A DNA stretch of 64,000 nt from Psychromonas antarctica (GCF_022267535.1 NZ_JAHNZV010000004.1:1-64000); one strand, 5' to 3'; counted from the stretch's first letter, positions 1-10,342 are shown. Program-made: numbers and translations. Notes: generated by a model not told the origin, from the sequence alone.

Positions 1-63
1 TTTTTGAGACTTTAAACCTTTTGATGCTTTAAGGGCGAATGCTTCTATCTCTTCTTTTTTCAT
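1..63 (-). CDS. IS256-type transposase, N-terminal fragment (runs off window)
   Basis: Reading the minus strand from 63 gives an open frame beginning MKKEEIEAFALKASKGLKSQ that continues past the window edge. From memory this resembles the start of IS256-family (mutator-type) transposases of marine gammaproteobacteria. A purine-rich ribosome binding site (AAGGATAGG) lies a few bases before the ATG. Only 21 codons are visible, so the family call rests on the N-terminal style and cannot be confirmed with DDE catalytic residues. Nothing shows whether the full transposase is intact. Confidence 0.55.
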   Translation of the reverse strand, partial: MKKEEIEAFALKASKGLKSQK

Positions 64-130
64 AATTACCTATCCTTAAAATGATTAAATTAATGATAGG
101 CAATTACACAGATTTCAGGACAGGGTCATA
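1..130 (-). mobile_element. 5' end of an IS256-like insertion sequence
   Basis: The stretch 64-130 between the transposase start and the unrelated downstream DNA contains an ACACAGATTTCAGGACAGGG-like segment at about 105-125, which resembles terminal inverted repeats of IS256-family elements. The outer boundary is approximate because the other end lies outside the window and no target duplication can be checked. Confidence 0.4.
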
Positions 131-650
131 AAGTTTGATGCTAATGCTCTTTATGCTTAACTCTTGCTAATAAATGGCTCTGATTTTTTAAAGTATAAGA
201 GGCGAAAGCGCCTCAGCTTTCTAGCCGCAAATATGTGCAAAGTATCCTATAATACTTACGACTTACTCCAACGAAACAATCAACTGACTGAGCCATTTCA
301 ATAGCAATTCTAAAATACCTTCTAGCTAGCCAACTGATCTATCTATGAATTTTAAAAATGCGATATATTTAGAAAAAGAACCAGAGGTAGACAGTAAATT
401 ACTGTTTAGGCAAAAGCCAAGCAACTCTAGTCGATGCTCGCACATAAGTATTTACTTGGATATACATGTAACCAATTAGCGTCATTTTGCTTCACGTACT
501 CACAGGATATGCACAGGAGCAGTTTATGGTCACGATGTTTGGCTTATGGAAAAATTCTCAAATCATGCGATGAAGAAGTGTTTGCAGGAACAGATAATAT
601 TAATAAAAATAAGACGTTTGAGTTATTGATTGCGGGGAGTTTAAAAACAA
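131..650. other. Intergenic stretch without a recognisable gene
   Basis: I see no convincing coding region. A short perfect hairpin (GAGGCG-AAAG-CGCCTC, 199-214) is present but lacks a T-rich tail. A 75-codon open frame at 434-661 ends inside the tRNA terminator and has no good ribosome binding site, so it is not taken as a gene. Confidence 0.5.
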
Positions 651-684
651 AAAGCCCGTAACGCGTTGAAACGTTACGGGCTTT
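651..684 (-). terminator. Rho-independent terminator of the tRNA operon
   Basis: A perfect 13-bp stem (AAAGCCCGTAACG pairing with CGTTACGGGCTTT) surrounds an 8-base loop. On the minus strand it starts 9 bases after the encoded CCA of tRNA-Pro and is followed by a T-rich run. Confidence 0.9.
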
Positions 685-692
685 TCTAAATG

Positions 693-769
693 TGGTCGGT
701 GATAAAGGATTCGAACCTTTGACCCCCTGGTCCCAAACCAGGTGCGCTACCAAGCTGCGCTAATCACCG
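693..769 (-). tRNA. tRNA-Pro (TGG)
   Basis: The minus strand reads CGGTGATTAGCGCAGC at the 5' end and ATCACCGA plus encoded CCA at the 3' end. The anticodon loop TTTGGGA gives anticodon TGG. All four arms pair. It is the last gene of the minus-strand tRNA operon, just before the terminator. Confidence 0.95.
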
Positions 770-796
770 AAAAACTATCTTTTAGTGCTTACAATT

Positions 797-867
797 TCGG
801 GGTCAACCCCCTGGTCCAACTCTTTGTAAACCCACGGAGGTGCCCTATCAAACTGGACTATCCACCG
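797..867 (-). pseudogene. Decayed tRNA-like sequence (tRNA-Pro relic)
   Basis: The minus strand begins CGGTGGATAGTCCAGTTTGA and aligns with the neighbouring tRNA-Pro through the 5' acceptor strand, the D arm (GTCC can still pair with GGGC) and the GGACCAGGGGG part of the anticodon/variable region. No complement to the 5' acceptor strand exists at the 3' side and there is no CCA, so a functional tRNA cannot form. It sits between tRNA-His and tRNA-Pro, the place that tRNA-Leu(CAG) holds in the corresponding E. coli cluster. Confidence 0.65.
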
Positions 868-894
868 AATATCTTGTTTTACATCGAGAAAAGA

Positions 895-971
895 TGGGGC
901 GAATGACGGGGATTGAACCCGCGACAACCGGAATCACAATCCGGGGCTCTACCAACTGAGCTACATCCGCC
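895..971 (-). tRNA. tRNA-His (GTG)
   Basis: The minus strand reads GGCGGATGTAGCTCAGTTGG and ends with CATTCGCC plus encoded CCA. The extra 5' G (position -1) opposite C73, typical of tRNA-His, is present. The anticodon loop TTGTGAT gives GTG. Confidence 0.95.
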
Positions 972-1018
972 ACTAATACTACTTTGCACCGTAAACTTAA
1001 CTATTGTCTTCCGAAGAA

Positions 1019-1095
1019 TGGTGCACCCGACAGGATTCGAACCTGTGGCCTTCGCCTCCGGAGGGCAACGCTCTATCCAGCTGAGCTACGGGTGC
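1019..1095 (-). tRNA. tRNA-Arg (CCG)
   Basis: The minus strand reads GCACCCGTAGCTCAGCTGG, with anticodon loop CTCCGGA (anticodon CCG), and ends CGGGTGCA plus encoded CCA. It is the first gene of the operon after the promoter at 1119-1147. Confidence 0.95.
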
Positions 1096-1118
1096 TCACG
1101 TCTTTAGGCGTGGCGCGG

Positions 1119-1147
1119 ATGTTACTGTGAGTTAAAGATTCTGTCTA
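1119..1147 (-). promoter_or_regulatory. Sigma-70 promoter of the tRNA operon
   Basis: On the minus strand a -35 TAGACA (1142-1147) and a -10 TAACAT (1119-1124) are separated by exactly 17 bases and followed by the GC-rich discriminator CCGCGCC. Such a discriminator is typical of stringently controlled stable-RNA promoters. The predicted start is near 1111, just ahead of tRNA-Arg. Confidence 0.75.
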
Positions 1148-1305
1148 GTATTTTTTTTAAATTTCAAAAAAAAACTTTGTAACAGACTATTCTATGAACG
1201 AATTGCTTAATTAATAATTAATTGATTGAATTTATTATTAATACGCGACTGTTGTTGTTTTCAGATATACTTTAATTAATTTATTTTATACAAGAGCATT
1301 CAGCT

Positions 1306-3789
1306 ATGACACTAGACCCCTTTTTAGATCGCGAAGCACAAACTTACGAGCACCCCGTGCCAAGCCGTGAATTCATTTTAGAATACATGGAAAAACAGGC
1401 GAAACCTGTCAGCCGAGATGCGCTATTCAGTATATTTTCACTTAGCAGTGAAGAAGAAGCAGAAGGCTTACGCCGCCGTTTAAAAGCAATGGAACGTGAC
1501 GGTCAATTAGTTTGGTGTCGCAATGCAACCTACGCCCTAGCTGATAAACTGAATTTGGTCAAAGGAAAAGTCATTGGTCATAAAGATGGCTTTGGTTTCT
1601 TAAAAACCGAAGAAGTTGGCGCAGATCTTTTCCTCCCTGCACACCAAATGCGCACCCTTTTTCACGGCGATCAAATTCTCGTTCAACCTGTAAAGGTTGA
1701 TGCACGCGGGCGAACTGAAGCGCGATTTGTGCGTTTATTAGCCCCTCGCCAAGAAACCATTGTTGGCCGCTATTTTGTTGAAGAGGGAGTGGCGCTGGTT
1801 GTTCCCGATGATTCACGTATTACTCAAGAAATTCTGATTAGCAAAGAAAATAGTAACGGCGCGCGCCATGGACAAATTGTTGTTGTCGAAATTACCCAAC
1901 GTCCAAAACCGCGTTTTACGGCACAAGGTAAGATCACTGAAGTGTTAGGTCAGGATATGGAACCGGGCATGGAAGTTGAAATTGCCCTGCGTACCCACGA
2001 TATTCCTCATGAATGGCCTGAAGGTTTAGATAAAGAACTTACCGTATTTACTGAGTTTGTGCCTGAAGAGGCGATTGCTGGGCGCGTAGATCTACGCAAG
2101 CTTCCTTTAGTAACCATTGATGGAGAAGATGCGCGTGACTTTGATGACGCGGTTTTCTGTCAACGTGAAGCAGATGGTGGTTGGCGTTTATGGGTTGCGA
2201 TTGCCGATGTCAGTTATTATGTACGCAATGGTACAATTTTAGATACCGAAGCGATTAAACGCGGTAACTCAGTCTATTTTCCTGATCAAGTAATTCCTAT
2301 GCTTCCGGAAGTTTTATCGAACGGACTATGCTCGTTAAATCCGCAGGTTGACCGTTTATGTATGGTCAGTGAGATGGTTATTTCCAGAAACGGACAGTTG
2401 AGCGACTATAAATTCTATGAAGCGGTGATGAACTCCCATGCACGTTTCACTTACACTAAAGTGGCTGCTATTTTACAAGGCGATCAGCCGCTGCGCGAGC
2501 AATATAAACCGCTTGTACCGCATCTTGAAGAATTAGAGCATCTTTATAAAGCCTTTAAAAAAGCACGCCACCTCCGTGGCGGTATGGAATTTGAAACGCT
2601 GGAAGTGCGCTTTCTATTTAATGAAAACCGTAAAATTGAGTCTATCGAACCTCTCGTGCGTAACGATGCACACAAGATTATTGAAGAATGTATGATTCAG
2701 GCAAACGTTGCAGCGGCACGATTAATTGGACGTGCAGAAGCAGCGGCATTATACCGTGTTCATGAAACCCCCAGCGATGAAAAACTAACAAACTTCCGCT
2801 CATTTTTGACTGAGCTAGGCTTGAGTTTAGCGGGCGGTGATAAACCTTCGCCAAAAGATTACGCAACTTTAGCGGAATCTTTTGCTGGACGCGAAGATCA
2901 AGAGCTACTGCAAACCATGCTGCTACGCTCAATGAAACAAGCTGTCTATCAAGATGAGAATTTAGGTCACTTTGGCTTAGCGCTTGATGAATATGCCCAC
3001 TTTACTTCGCCAATTCGTCGTTATCCGGATCTTATTTTACATCGTGCAATTAAGTATCTGGTTGCGCATACAGAAAAAGATCAGCAAAAGTCCAAATGGA
3101 CCAGTACTGGCGGTTATCACTACCAACATCAAGAGATGGGCGTTTTAGGCGAACACTGCTCAATGACCGAACGTCGCGCAGATGATGCGACCCGCGATGT
3201 AGGTGATGCGCTGAAATGCGAATATATGCAAGATCATGTCGGTGATAAAATGACAGGTACCATTGCAGCGGTGACTAACTTCGGTTTCTTTGTACGCCTA
3301 AACGATATCCATATTGATGGCCTAGTACATGTCACCAGCCTACTTTCTGATTACTATATTTTTGATGCCGGGAAACAGACCCTTAAAGGGGATCGTACTG
3401 GACGGACTTATCGTATTGGTGATGTATTGGAAGTGAAGGTACTGTCCGTTAATCTCGATGATAAAAAAATCGACTTTGAGCTAGCAGATCAAGAAGCGGC
3501 AGGACAACGTAAACGGGCGCGTACAACCGCCACAAAAGAGAATTCTCGCCCAATGGATAAACGCGCTCACCCTAAAGGTGATAAAAAGAAAGTGGATAAA
3601 AGTGCTAAGCCGTCTACTGGCGAAGGTGATAAAGAGTCTGTTCAAAAGCAGAACCAACCGAAAAAGAAGAAAAGTGTAAAGCAGGGTGAAAAAAATACCC
3701 CGACCTCTAAACAGAAAAAAGTGACACCCAAAAAGAAACGCCCAGGTCGTGCCGAGCGGACTCGTAGTAAAGCGAAGAAAGCGGATTAA
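1306..3789 (+). CDS. rnr: Ribonuclease R
   Basis: This is a 3'-5' exoribonuclease of the RNase II/R family that degrades structured RNA and works in mRNA and rRNA quality control. The 827-residue product has an N-terminal winged-helix region, cold-shock domains ([10 protein letters not shown] near residue 92), the RNB catalytic core with the metal-binding aspartates in [11 protein letters not shown] (about 272-282), an S1 domain (about 645-730) and a long lysine-rich tail. The length is close to the E. coli enzyme (813). rlmB follows 91 bases downstream on the same strand, the usual gammaproteobacterial order. A TATACT -10-like box lies at 1266-1271, but no good -35 is visible. Confidence 0.97.
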   Translation: MTLDPFLDREAQTYEHPVPSREFILEYMEKQAKPVSRDALFSIFSLSSEEEAEGLRRRLKAMERDGQLVWCRNATYALADKLNLVKGKVIGHKDGFGFLKTEEVGADLFLPAHQMRTLFHGDQILVQPVKVDARGRTEARFVRLLAPRQETIVGRYFVEEGVALVVPDDSRITQEILISKENSNGARHGQIVVVEITQRPKPRFTAQGKITEVLGQDMEPGMEVEIALRTHDIPHEWPEGLDKELTVFTEFVPEEAIAGRVDLRKLPLVTIDGEDARDFDDAVFCQREADGGWRLWVAIADVSYYVRNGTILDTEAIKRGNSVYFPDQVIPMLPEVLSNGLCSLNPQVDRLCMVSEMVISRNGQLSDYKFYEAVMNSHARFTYTKVAAILQGDQPLREQYKPLVPHLEELEHLYKAFKKARHLRGGMEFETLEVRFLFNENRKIESIEPLVRNDAHKIIEECMIQANVAAARLIGRAEAAALYRVHETPSDEKLTNFRSFLTELGLSLAGGDKPSPKDYATLAESFAGREDQELLQTMLLRSMKQAVYQDENLGHFGLALDEYAHFTSPIRRYPDLILHRAIKYLVAHTEKDQQKSKWTSTGGYHYQHQEMGVLGEHCSMTERRADDATRDVGDALKCEYMQDHVGDKMTGTIAAVTNFGFFVRLNDIHIDGLVHVTSLLSDYYIFDAGKQTLKGDRTGRTYRIGDVLEVKVLSVNLDDKKIDFELADQEAAGQRKRARTTATKENSRPMDKRAHPKGDKKKVDKSAKPSTGEGDKESVQKQNQPKKKKSVKQGEKNTPTSKQKKVTPKKKRPGRAERTRSKAKKAD

Positions 3790-3880
3790 CTAACGGCTAC
3801 CCGCTTCGTGCTTACAGCTAATAACTGACCGCGATTAGCTGAATAACATTTTTTATTAACAAATTGAATTAGAGAAATAA

Positions 3881-4621
3881 ATGAGTAAAAGTGAATTAAT
3901 TTATGGTATGCATGCAGTGGATGCCCTATTAGAAAAACAACCTGAACGTGTGATTGAAATTTATGCGCTAAAAGGCCGTGATGACGAGCGCTTAAATACG
4001 TTACTCGCAAAGGCACGTGAATGGGGTGTTTCAGTGCAGTTAATGCTGCGCAAATCCATGGATGAAAAATCAGAAGGAGAGCAGCACCAAGGTATTATTG
4101 CACGAGTAAAAGCCGTGAAAATACTCACGGATAATGACTTAGACCCAATTCTTGATAACTTGGATAAACCACCCTTCTTACTGATCTTAGATGGTATCAC
4201 CGATCCGCACAATTTAGGGGCTTGTTTACGAAGTGCCGATGCGGCCGGTGTTGATGCAGTTATTATCCCCAAAGATAATTCCGTAAGTCTCACGCCGGTG
4301 GTACGTAAGGTCGCTTGTGGCGCAGCAGAATCGGTTCCACTTATACATGTGACCAATCTCGCGCGTACGATGCGTGCGCTGCAAGAGAAAGGAGTCTGGA
4401 TTTACGGCACGGCAGGAGAAGCGACGCAAAACATCTACGACTGCAAACTGTCAGGTGCAATGGCCTTAGCAATGGGGGCTGAAGATAAAGGCTTACGCCG
4501 TCTCACTCGCGAGCACTGCGATGAGTTGATTAAGCTGCCAATGGCTGGTGCGGTTTCCAGTTTGAATGTCTCTGTGGCAACCGGTATTTGTCTTTTTGAA
4601 GTTGTTCGCCAGCGCCGCTAG
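3881..4621 (+). CDS. rlmB: 23S rRNA (guanosine-2'-O-)-methyltransferase RlmB
   Basis: This SpoU/TrmH-class enzyme methylates the ribose of G2251 in 23S rRNA using S-adenosylmethionine. The 246-residue protein has an N-terminal substrate-binding region and the knotted SPOUT catalytic domain. Its three motifs are all visible: [16 protein letters not shown] near residue 107, [12 protein letters not shown], and [18 protein letters not shown] at the C-terminus. The start ATG follows an AGAGAAATA stretch. It lies behind rnr and may be cotranscribed. A weak hairpin (TGTCAG...CTGACA, 4637-4655) follows the stop without a T-tract. Confidence 0.96.
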   Translation: MSKSELIYGMHAVDALLEKQPERVIEIYALKGRDDERLNTLLAKAREWGVSVQLMLRKSMDEKSEGEQHQGIIARVKAVKILTDNDLDPILDNLDKPPFLLILDGITDPHNLGACLRSADAAGVDAVIIPKDNSVSLTPVVRKVACGAAESVPLIHVTNLARTMRALQEKGVWIYGTAGEATQNIYDCKLSGAMALAMGAEDKGLRRLTREHCDELIKLPMAGAVSSLNVSVATGICLFEVVRQRR

Positions 4622-4672
4622 CAAAGCGTTGTCAGCTGTCAGTTATAGGCTGACACTGACGACTCTATTCAG

Positions 4673-5914
4673 TTAAAACGCATACATTAATTTAAGCCCC
4701 GATGAGACCTCTTTATGTAAACTATCGACGGGCACATTTTGTGTATATTGATATTCAGAATCAAAAATCAAATACAACTCTCGATAGATTTTATTCTGAG
4801 CTTTAAAATTCACACTATAAATACTGTTTTCATTACCCATTATCCACACGGTATCCATCGCTATCTGTAACGACTCGGAAACGATTCGCTCATAATGCAG
4901 GCGCGTTCGCACAATAAACTCATCAACGGAAACCGCATCTTCACCAACATTTGGTACCGCCATCCGGTAACCGGGACCAATTTCCACATTAAACTTATGC
5001 TTGTTCAGATCAAATATAATTCGCCCATATCCTACCGTATACACATCTTCTTGCTCATAACTGGCAAATTGGCTGCGTTTTAGATCACTGCGCGCAAAGA
5101 TCAGGTTACGCAGATTTAAATAGTGATCCCCCTGTAACTGCCAACGGTATTTTTCAGTGCTCATCTGGCGATCTTCCTCTTCCAGTTCAAACATGAAATT
5201 ACTATTTAATTTATATTTATTAGGTTCTTCGTAATTAAGAACAAGCCGACCATCAATAGAACGAGCAACTTTATTATCCTGCTCATAGGAAAAACCAAAT
5301 TCAACCGCGCCTGAAAATTTATCTAGCGGTTCACCTTCAGCTACCTCTGGCAGCTCAATATCATCTGTTTGGGGTATAATTTTGATGGGTGATTTTTGCT
5401 TAATTAAATCAGGTTGACGCTGAATATTGGTTTTTAACAAGTCACTCTCAGAGGCAATTAACGATGGCGTGTTACGTTTATGAAGGGATCGTTCACGATT
5501 ATTTTTTTCCAGCTGCGCGATATAATCATCTTGTGTTTCAGCGGCACTTCGAAGGTCGCTTATCTGCTCCGCTAATTGTTCGTTCTGCTTAAGTAAGAGA
5601 GTCAATTTTTCCACTAATAAACGATTCTCTTTTGTGCTTGCTTGCCTCTCTCGCAAACGTCGCTGAGTCGTTTCTACATTTTCTTTTTTTTCGATAACCA
5701 AAGGCACTGGAGCGCGTGGCGTAAATTGTGCTGGTTCTTCGCTAACGAGACTTGCATCAGCCGCTGTCGAGGTAGGTTGGCGATTGCTTTCTGTTATTGT
5801 TAGCGCTGTCTCTTTTAGTGTCGGCGTCTTCTCTCTATGCACAAAAAGTATTGTGCTCAGCGCAAGTAGCCCAATATTAATGACTAAAATAAAAAATGAT
5901 TTCGAATTCAACAA
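4673..5914 (-). CDS. DUF481-type protein with membrane anchor and coiled coil
   Basis: The 413-residue product starts with one hydrophobic segment (about residues 6-25) that could be a signal anchor. A charged, Q/E/R-rich predicted coiled coil (about 75-135) and a linker follow. From about residue 195 to the end is a domain of alternating hydrophobic strands (GAVEFGFSYEQ ... GLKLMYAF) that resembles DUF481, found in YdiY-like outer-membrane proteins. The C-terminal aromatic residue suits an outer-membrane barrel, but the uncleaved-looking N-terminal anchor and coiled coil are unusual for simple barrels. It is convergent with rlmB. Function is unknown; the domain call is by eye. Confidence 0.6.
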   Translation of the reverse strand: MLNSKSFFILVINIGLLALSTILFVHREKTPTLKETALTITESNRQPTSTAADASLVSEEPAQFTPRAPVPLVIEKKENVETTQRRLRERQASTKENRLLVEKLTLLLKQNEQLAEQISDLRSAAETQDDYIAQLEKNNRERSLHKRNTPSLIASESDLLKTNIQRQPDLIKQKSPIKIIPQTDDIELPEVAEGEPLDKFSGAVEFGFSYEQDNKVARSIDGRLVLNYEEPNKYKLNSNFMFELEEEDRQMSTEKYRWQLQGDHYLNLRNLIFARSDLKRSQFASYEQEDVYTVGYGRIIFDLNKHKFNVEIGPGYRMAVPNVGEDAVSVDEFIVRTRLHYERIVSESLQIAMDTVWIMGNENSIYSVNFKAQNKIYRELYLIFDSEYQYTQNVPVDSLHKEVSSGLKLMYAF

Positions 5915-6033
5915 TGCGCGCTCATAAATAGTAAATAGGCTAATATAAAACGCTATATTAATCGCTAATCAATTAGATGCAACGATTACCCCCATTTTAC
6001 TTAAATATGTTCCATTATTATGCAAATCATCGC

Positions 6034-6062
6034 TTGCACCGGTTGCTACTAAAATGTACACT
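6034..6062 (+). promoter_or_regulatory. Promoter of the rpsF operon
   Basis: TTGCAC (6034-6039) and TACACT (6057-6062) are spaced by 17 bases and followed by TTGCCGCC, a GC-containing discriminator. The leader of about 90 bases contains a TTGG...CCAA stem around TACGGCTGAG (6117-6134), which could be part of an S6:S18 autoregulatory structure; that last point is only a suggestion. Confidence 0.6.
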
Positions 6063-6161
6063 TTGCCGCCTTAAATCAGCCAACCTTTTTTGTTCCTTGC
6101 TTCTATTTGGTACGGCTGAGCCAATCTAAGAAGCTACTAACCCGTAAGGAGCGATTTTTAT

Positions 6162-6557
6162 ATGCGTCATTATGAAATCGTATTTATGGTTCACCCAGAT
6201 CAGAGTGAACAAGTTAATGGTATGATCGAACGTTACACAGCATCTATCACAGAAGCTGGTGGTACAGTTCATCGTCTAGAAGACTGGGGCCGTCGTCAAC
6301 TGGCTTACCCAATCAACAAACTACACAAAGCACACTATGTTCTTATGAATATTGAAGCTGCACAGAACGTAATCGATGACTTGGAAACTGCTTTCCGTTT
6401 CAACGATGCTGTGATCCGCAACATGATCATGCGTACTAAAGCTGCTGTGACTGAAGTTTCTGTAGTGGCAAAAGCAAAAGAAGAACGTGTTGAACGTGCT
6501 CCTCGTGCTCCACGTCCAGAATTCAATGCAGAAGCGCCAGCACCTGCTGAAGCATAA
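6162..6557 (+). CDS. rpsF: 30S ribosomal protein bS6
   Basis: bS6 binds the central domain of 16S rRNA together with bS18. The 131-residue product begins [18 protein letters not shown] and carries the [15 protein letters not shown] segment typical of the family. The C-terminus is an acidic/alanine-proline tail. A strong ribosome binding site (TAAGGAG) precedes the ATG. It is the first gene of rpsF-priB-rpsR-rplI, a conserved gammaproteobacterial ribosomal operon. Confidence 0.98.
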   Translation: MRHYEIVFMVHPDQSEQVNGMIERYTASITEAGGTVHRLEDWGRRQLAYPINKLHKAHYVLMNIEAAQNVIDDLETAFRFNDAVIRNMIMRTKAAVTEVSVVAKAKEERVERAPRAPRPEFNAEAPAPAEA

Positions 6558-6565
6558 GCTACTTA

Positions 6566-6871
6566 GTGACTGATAACTTTTTGCGACTTTCGGGTGTAGT
6601 TACTGAAAAGCCTACATTCAAAAAAAGTCCAAGCGGTGTACAACACTGCAATTTAGTGGTTGAACACAGTTCAATGCAAGAAGAGGCCGGATTACCACGC
6701 AACGTTTTTTGTTATATGCCCGTTGCAATAAGTGGAACATTAGCCGATCAGTTAAAAGATAAATTATCGAAAGGGATGCAAATTAGAGTAAGTGGATTTA
6801 TCACTTATCACCAAAGCGCAAATAAGCTTGGTAAACTCGTATTGCATGCTCAGTACATAGAACAAATTTGA
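6566..6871 (+). CDS. priB: Primosomal replication protein N (PriB)
   Basis: PriB is a small OB-fold single-strand-DNA-binding protein that joins PriA and DnaT in restarting stalled replication forks. The 101-residue product (NFLRLSGVVTEKP ... LVLHAQYIEQI) has the family length and lies in the expected place between rpsF and rpsR. The start is GTG at 6566, eight bases after the rpsF stop, with no clear Shine-Dalgarno, so translation is probably coupled to rpsF. Confidence 0.95.
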   Translation: MTDNFLRLSGVVTEKPTFKKSPSGVQHCNLVVEHSSMQEEAGLPRNVFCYMPVAISGTLADQLKDKLSKGMQIRVSGFITYHQSANKLGKLVLHAQYIEQI

Positions 6872-7108
<237 letters not shown>

Positions 7109-7125
7109 ATTAGGAGCTATATATT

Positions 7126-7578
7126 ATGGAAATTATTCTACAAGATACAGTTGCTAACCTTGGTAAACTTGGCGATAAAGTTGATGTTAAAGCAGGTTAC
7201 GCACGTAACTTCCTTTTCCCACAACAAAAAGCTGTTCCAGCAAACAAAGCAAACTTAGAAGCTTTTGCAGCACGTCGTGCTGAATTAGAAGCTAAACAAG
7301 CTGCGAACCTTGCTGCTGCACAAAAACGTGGCGACGCATTAGCTGCATTAGAAGCGGTTGTTATCTCTTCTAAAGCGGGTGATGAAGGTAAACTATTCGG
7401 TTCAATCGGTACGCGTGACATTGCTGATGCAATCACTGCTGCTGGTGTTCCTGTAGTTAAAAGTGAAGTACGTCTTCCTGAAGGCGCTTTACGTAACACT
7501 GGTTCTTACGAAATTGCTGTTTCAGTACACTCTGACGTATCAACGATTGTTAACATTGAAGTTGTCGCTGCAGAGTAA
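7126..7578 (+). CDS. rplI: 50S ribosomal protein bL9
   Basis: bL9 is a two-domain protein at the base of the L1 stalk. The 150-residue product starts [21 protein letters not shown], with the conserved N-terminal 23S-binding domain ([15 protein letters not shown]), a long alanine/lysine-rich connecting helix and the C-terminal domain. It has a strong TAGGAG ribosome binding site and is the last gene of the operon, followed by a terminator at 7605-7634. Confidence 0.98.
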   Translation: MEIILQDTVANLGKLGDKVDVKAGYARNFLFPQQKAVPANKANLEAFAARRAELEAKQAANLAAAQKRGDALAALEAVVISSKAGDEGKLFGSIGTRDIADAITAAGVPVVKSEVRLPEGALRNTGSYEIAVSVHSDVSTIVNIEVVAAE

Positions 7579-7604
7579 TCTCTCGCTTAAACTTTTGATG
7601 ATAA

Positions 7605-7634
7605 AAATACCTGCTTTCGAGCGGGTATTTTTTT
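7605..7634 (+). terminator. Terminator of the rpsF-rplI operon
   Basis: A 10-bp stem (AAATACCTGC with GCGGGTATTT, one G-T pair) has a 6-base loop and is followed by a run of T. Confidence 0.88.
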
Positions 7635-7970
7635 GCCTGCGATTTATAAAATCCACACAAAGCTGCACAGTGGTCTCCCGCTGATACTTTAGATGAGCCC
7701 CCTGCTTTCGATCTCTCGTTTTCTAACAGCGGTTTTTATCTGCGCTTTAGCCTTTAACGCGATCCGCATCTAATAATCCCAAATCAACTCCGTAAGACGC
7801 GCCAAACAAGCACCCGCTTGTGTAACAGTTAAGCTGCAGAAATGTGATCTTAAAAAGAATCTCTGGCAACAGATAGGGTTCCTATCACAAACGCAGTGAT
7901 TACCTATGCTAATATATTAGTTGTATGGCCCCTCAAGAAGCATAGAAAATGCGAAAATAAAGGACCCAAT
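7635..7970. other. Intergenic leader before the chemoreceptor gene
   Basis: No gene is visible. The only structure noted is a short inverted repeat ATCAC-N7-GTGAT near 7883-7899. I could not place a convincing sigma-70 or sigma-28 promoter. Confidence 0.4.
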
Positions 7971-9635
7971 ATGTTGAAATTAAACCTGCGTAATAAATTA
8001 CTGCTACTGGCATTATTGCCTATTCTGATTATTCTATTTTTTATTATGTCGATCACTTACTATGCCGAAGAGCAAGCGTTGGAAAACAACATTACTGATT
8101 TTAGATCGAGCTTGATTAACGAACGTAAAGATGAACTTAAAAAAGTCACTGAAGTTGCAGCAGGCATCGTTTCTTATCAACAATCACTGGGTGATAATGG
8201 CGATGTTAATGGGGCGTTACGCAATATTCGCTTTGGTAAAGCGGGTTATTTTTACATCTATGATACGCAAGGCATTAATATCTTTCATGGTTTAAAGCCA
8301 GACCTTGAAGGCAAAGACTTGTCTTCCTTAACCGATCCCAAAGGTACCAAAATAGTTATTGGTTTACTTAATGCCGCACAAAAAGGTGATGGTGTTTTTC
8401 CTTACTTTTATCAAAAGCCCGGTTCACAAGAACAAATTGAGAAGCTAGGCTACGCCATTACATTACCCGGTACCGATTGGATAATCGGTACCGGCGCCTA
8501 CATTGATGATATTGAGTTAGCGATTAATAAATATGCACAAAACGCCAATACAGCCTCCTCGAATAAATTGACTCTATTATTAAGCGTCGCCATGGGATTG
8601 GTTCTTTTAACCATTATTGCCATTATTATTGCTGCGACGAAGATGATTACGCCGATTAAGGGAATGGCAAATAATCTTAATGACATTGCCCAAGGGGAAG
8701 GTGATTTAACCAAAAGGTTAACCATCACTGGCCAAGATGAAATCGCACAACTCGGTGAGTCATTTAATCTATTTGTCGATAAACTACAGCATATGATCCA
8801 AGAAATCACCTCGTCAACTGCAGAGGTTAATATCGCTGGCCGCGAAATGAGTAAGCAGAGTAATGAAATAACAACGCAGTTGCTTAGTCATAATAATGAA
8901 ACTGAACAGATTGTTTCCGCCATAACCGAGATGTCTTCCACCGCCAACGAAGTGGCTAGCAATACCAACCAAGTCGCCGAAGCGACCCAGGCGGTGACTC
9001 AAGATGTCATGCGAGCTCAAGAGCGCGTTGATGCATCACTATCTGAAATTTCCGATTTAATGGGCGAGATCAATGGTGCCGCTAACAGCATGAATGCATT
9101 AAGTGCACAGTCGCAAAAGATCAACAATGTGCTCTCCGTAATTGGTGGGATTGCTGAACAAACTAACTTATTGGCATTAAATGCAGCCATTGAAGCAGCA
9201 CGCGCAGGTGAACAAGGTCGAGGTTTTGCCGTCGTTGCCGATGAGGTACGGACGCTTGCAAGCCGCACTCAAGAAAGCACATTAGAAATCAACGAAATGC
9301 TTAGTGAACTGCATCGTTTAGTCGCGCTTGCGGTTACAGCAATGGAGCGCAGTCAAGAAGGGAGTACACGTTCGGTTGAATCCTCGCGTTTAATTTCAGA
9401 TAGTTTAGGCTCAGTGACAACAGCGGTAAGATCAATTAACGATATGAGCACTCAAATTGCCACCGCAGCGACCGAACAAAGCTCAGTGACAGAAGAAATT
9501 AACCGCAATATTTATGCAATTCAGGATATTGTCGGTGTGCTGACACAGAGCAGCACAGCAGCTGAAAGCGTTAGCCATAATATAGAAACCGAAGGGGCGA
9601 AGTTGGATACACTAGTCAAGCAATTTAAAATTTAG
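7971..9635 (+). CDS. Methyl-accepting chemotaxis protein with single Cache sensor
   Basis: This transmembrane chemoreceptor signals through CheW/CheA. From the ATG at 7971 (ribosome binding site AAAGGA at 7959-7964) the product is 554 residues; an upstream in-frame start at 7896 lacks a binding site. Order: first membrane segment (about 10-32), periplasmic single-Cache-like sensor (about 40-190, with [14 protein letters not shown] and [12 protein letters not shown]), second membrane segment (about 200-222), HAMP, and the methyl-accepting signalling domain with the near-invariant tip ([20 protein letters not shown] near 396). The ligand is unknown; Cache domains of this kind often bind small organic acids or amines. 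It is a single gene with its own terminator. Confidence 0.93.
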   Translation: MLKLNLRNKLLLLALLPILIILFFIMSITYYAEEQALENNITDFRSSLINERKDELKKVTEVAAGIVSYQQSLGDNGDVNGALRNIRFGKAGYFYIYDTQGINIFHGLKPDLEGKDLSSLTDPKGTKIVIGLLNAAQKGDGVFPYFYQKPGSQEQIEKLGYAITLPGTDWIIGTGAYIDDIELAINKYAQNANTASSNKLTLLLSVAMGLVLLTIIAIIIAATKMITPIKGMANNLNDIAQGEGDLTKRLTITGQDEIAQLGESFNLFVDKLQHMIQEITSSTAEVNIAGREMSKQSNEITTQLLSHNNETEQIVSAITEMSSTANEVASNTNQVAEATQAVTQDVMRAQERVDASLSEISDLMGEINGAANSMNALSAQSQKINNVLSVIGGIAEQTNLLALNAAIEAARAGEQGRGFAVVADEVRTLASRTQESTLEINEMLSELHRLVALAVTAMERSQEGSTRSVESSRLISDSLGSVTTAVRSINDMSTQIATAATEQSSVTEEINRNIYAIQDIVGVLTQSSTAAESVSHNIETEGAKLDTLVKQFKI

Positions 9636-9680
9636 ATACTGATTTTAAATTTTTTAACTAATCTGACAATTTAACAGACG

Positions 9681-9710
9681 AATACCTGCTTTTAAGTGGG
9701 TATTTTTTTA
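9681..9710 (+). terminator. Terminator after the chemoreceptor gene
   Basis: A 9-bp stem (AATACCTGC with GTGGGTATT, two G-T pairs) has a 6-base loop and a following T run. It is very similar to the rplI terminator. Confidence 0.8.
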
Positions 9711-9836
9711 ACTGCGATTTATGCACCCCCTAAGAAAGCTAACTACCTTTACTTAGGAGATTCTGCTTGTATTAAATAAAAAAAACCTTATTGTTTACAA
9801 TCTAAATTAATCGTAATCTCGGATAAGGCCATAAAC

Positions 9837-10301
9837 ATGCAAACATTAGAACAGTATCAGTTATTGACAAAGCAGGCGGTGGCTTTAATTGAGGGGGAGA
9901 GAGATCTAACAGCCAACCTTGCAAATATCAGCGCTCTGCTTAATATGAATTTAGATAATATCAACTGGGTAGGATTTTATCTTTTAAAGGACAAACAGTT
10001 AGTGCTAGGCCCATTTCAGGGTAACGTCGCCTGTGTGCGCATCCCACTGGATAAAGGTGTATGCGGTACGGCTTTTAGTAGTAATACTATCCAGCGTATT
10101 GCCGATGTACATCTGTTCACGGGCCACATCGCCTGCGATATAGCGAGCCAGTCAGAAATCGTACTGCCCATTAATATCAATGGCAGAACAATCGCTGTTT
10201 TAGACATCGACAGCCCCATCACAGAAAGATTTAATGAAACAGATGAACAAGGACTGGCATTGTTTGTTGAAGCCCTTCAGCAGCACCTTATTTTCTCTTA
10301 G
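9837..10301 (+). CDS. msrC: Free methionine-(R)-sulfoxide reductase (GAF domain)
   Basis: This cytoplasmic single-GAF-domain enzyme reduces free L-methionine-(R)-sulfoxide using thioredoxin. The 154-residue product has the three active-site cysteines at residues 66, 76 and 100. Their spacing of 10 and 24 matches Cys84/94/118 of the E. coli enzyme, in GNVACVRIPLDKGVCGTA and HIACDIASQSEIVLP. The C-terminal LDIDSP motif is also present. A weak AAGG binding site precedes the ATG. It stands alone and converges on the oxidoreductase gene at 10343. Confidence 0.9.
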   Translation: MQTLEQYQLLTKQAVALIEGERDLTANLANISALLNMNLDNINWVGFYLLKDKQLVLGPFQGNVACVRIPLDKGVCGTAFSSNTIQRIADVHLFTGHIACDIASQSEIVLPININGRTIAVLDIDSPITERFNETDEQGLALFVEALQQHLIFS

Positions 10302-10342
10302 CTTAGACAAACTAAGGCAACAACCATTAGGAGTTAATCTAT

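Noticed and set aside
199-214. GAGGCG-AAAG-CGCCTC hairpin as a terminator
   Set aside because: There is no T run on either side and no gene ends close by.
434-661. 75-codon open frame in the first intergenic region
   Set aside because: It has no ribosome binding site, its composition is not protein-like (many Cys, Leu and Ser), and it ends inside the tRNA terminator.
913-1107. Open frame across tRNA-His and tRNA-Arg
   Set aside because: It lies on the strand opposite to two clear tRNA genes and is a by-product of their sequence.
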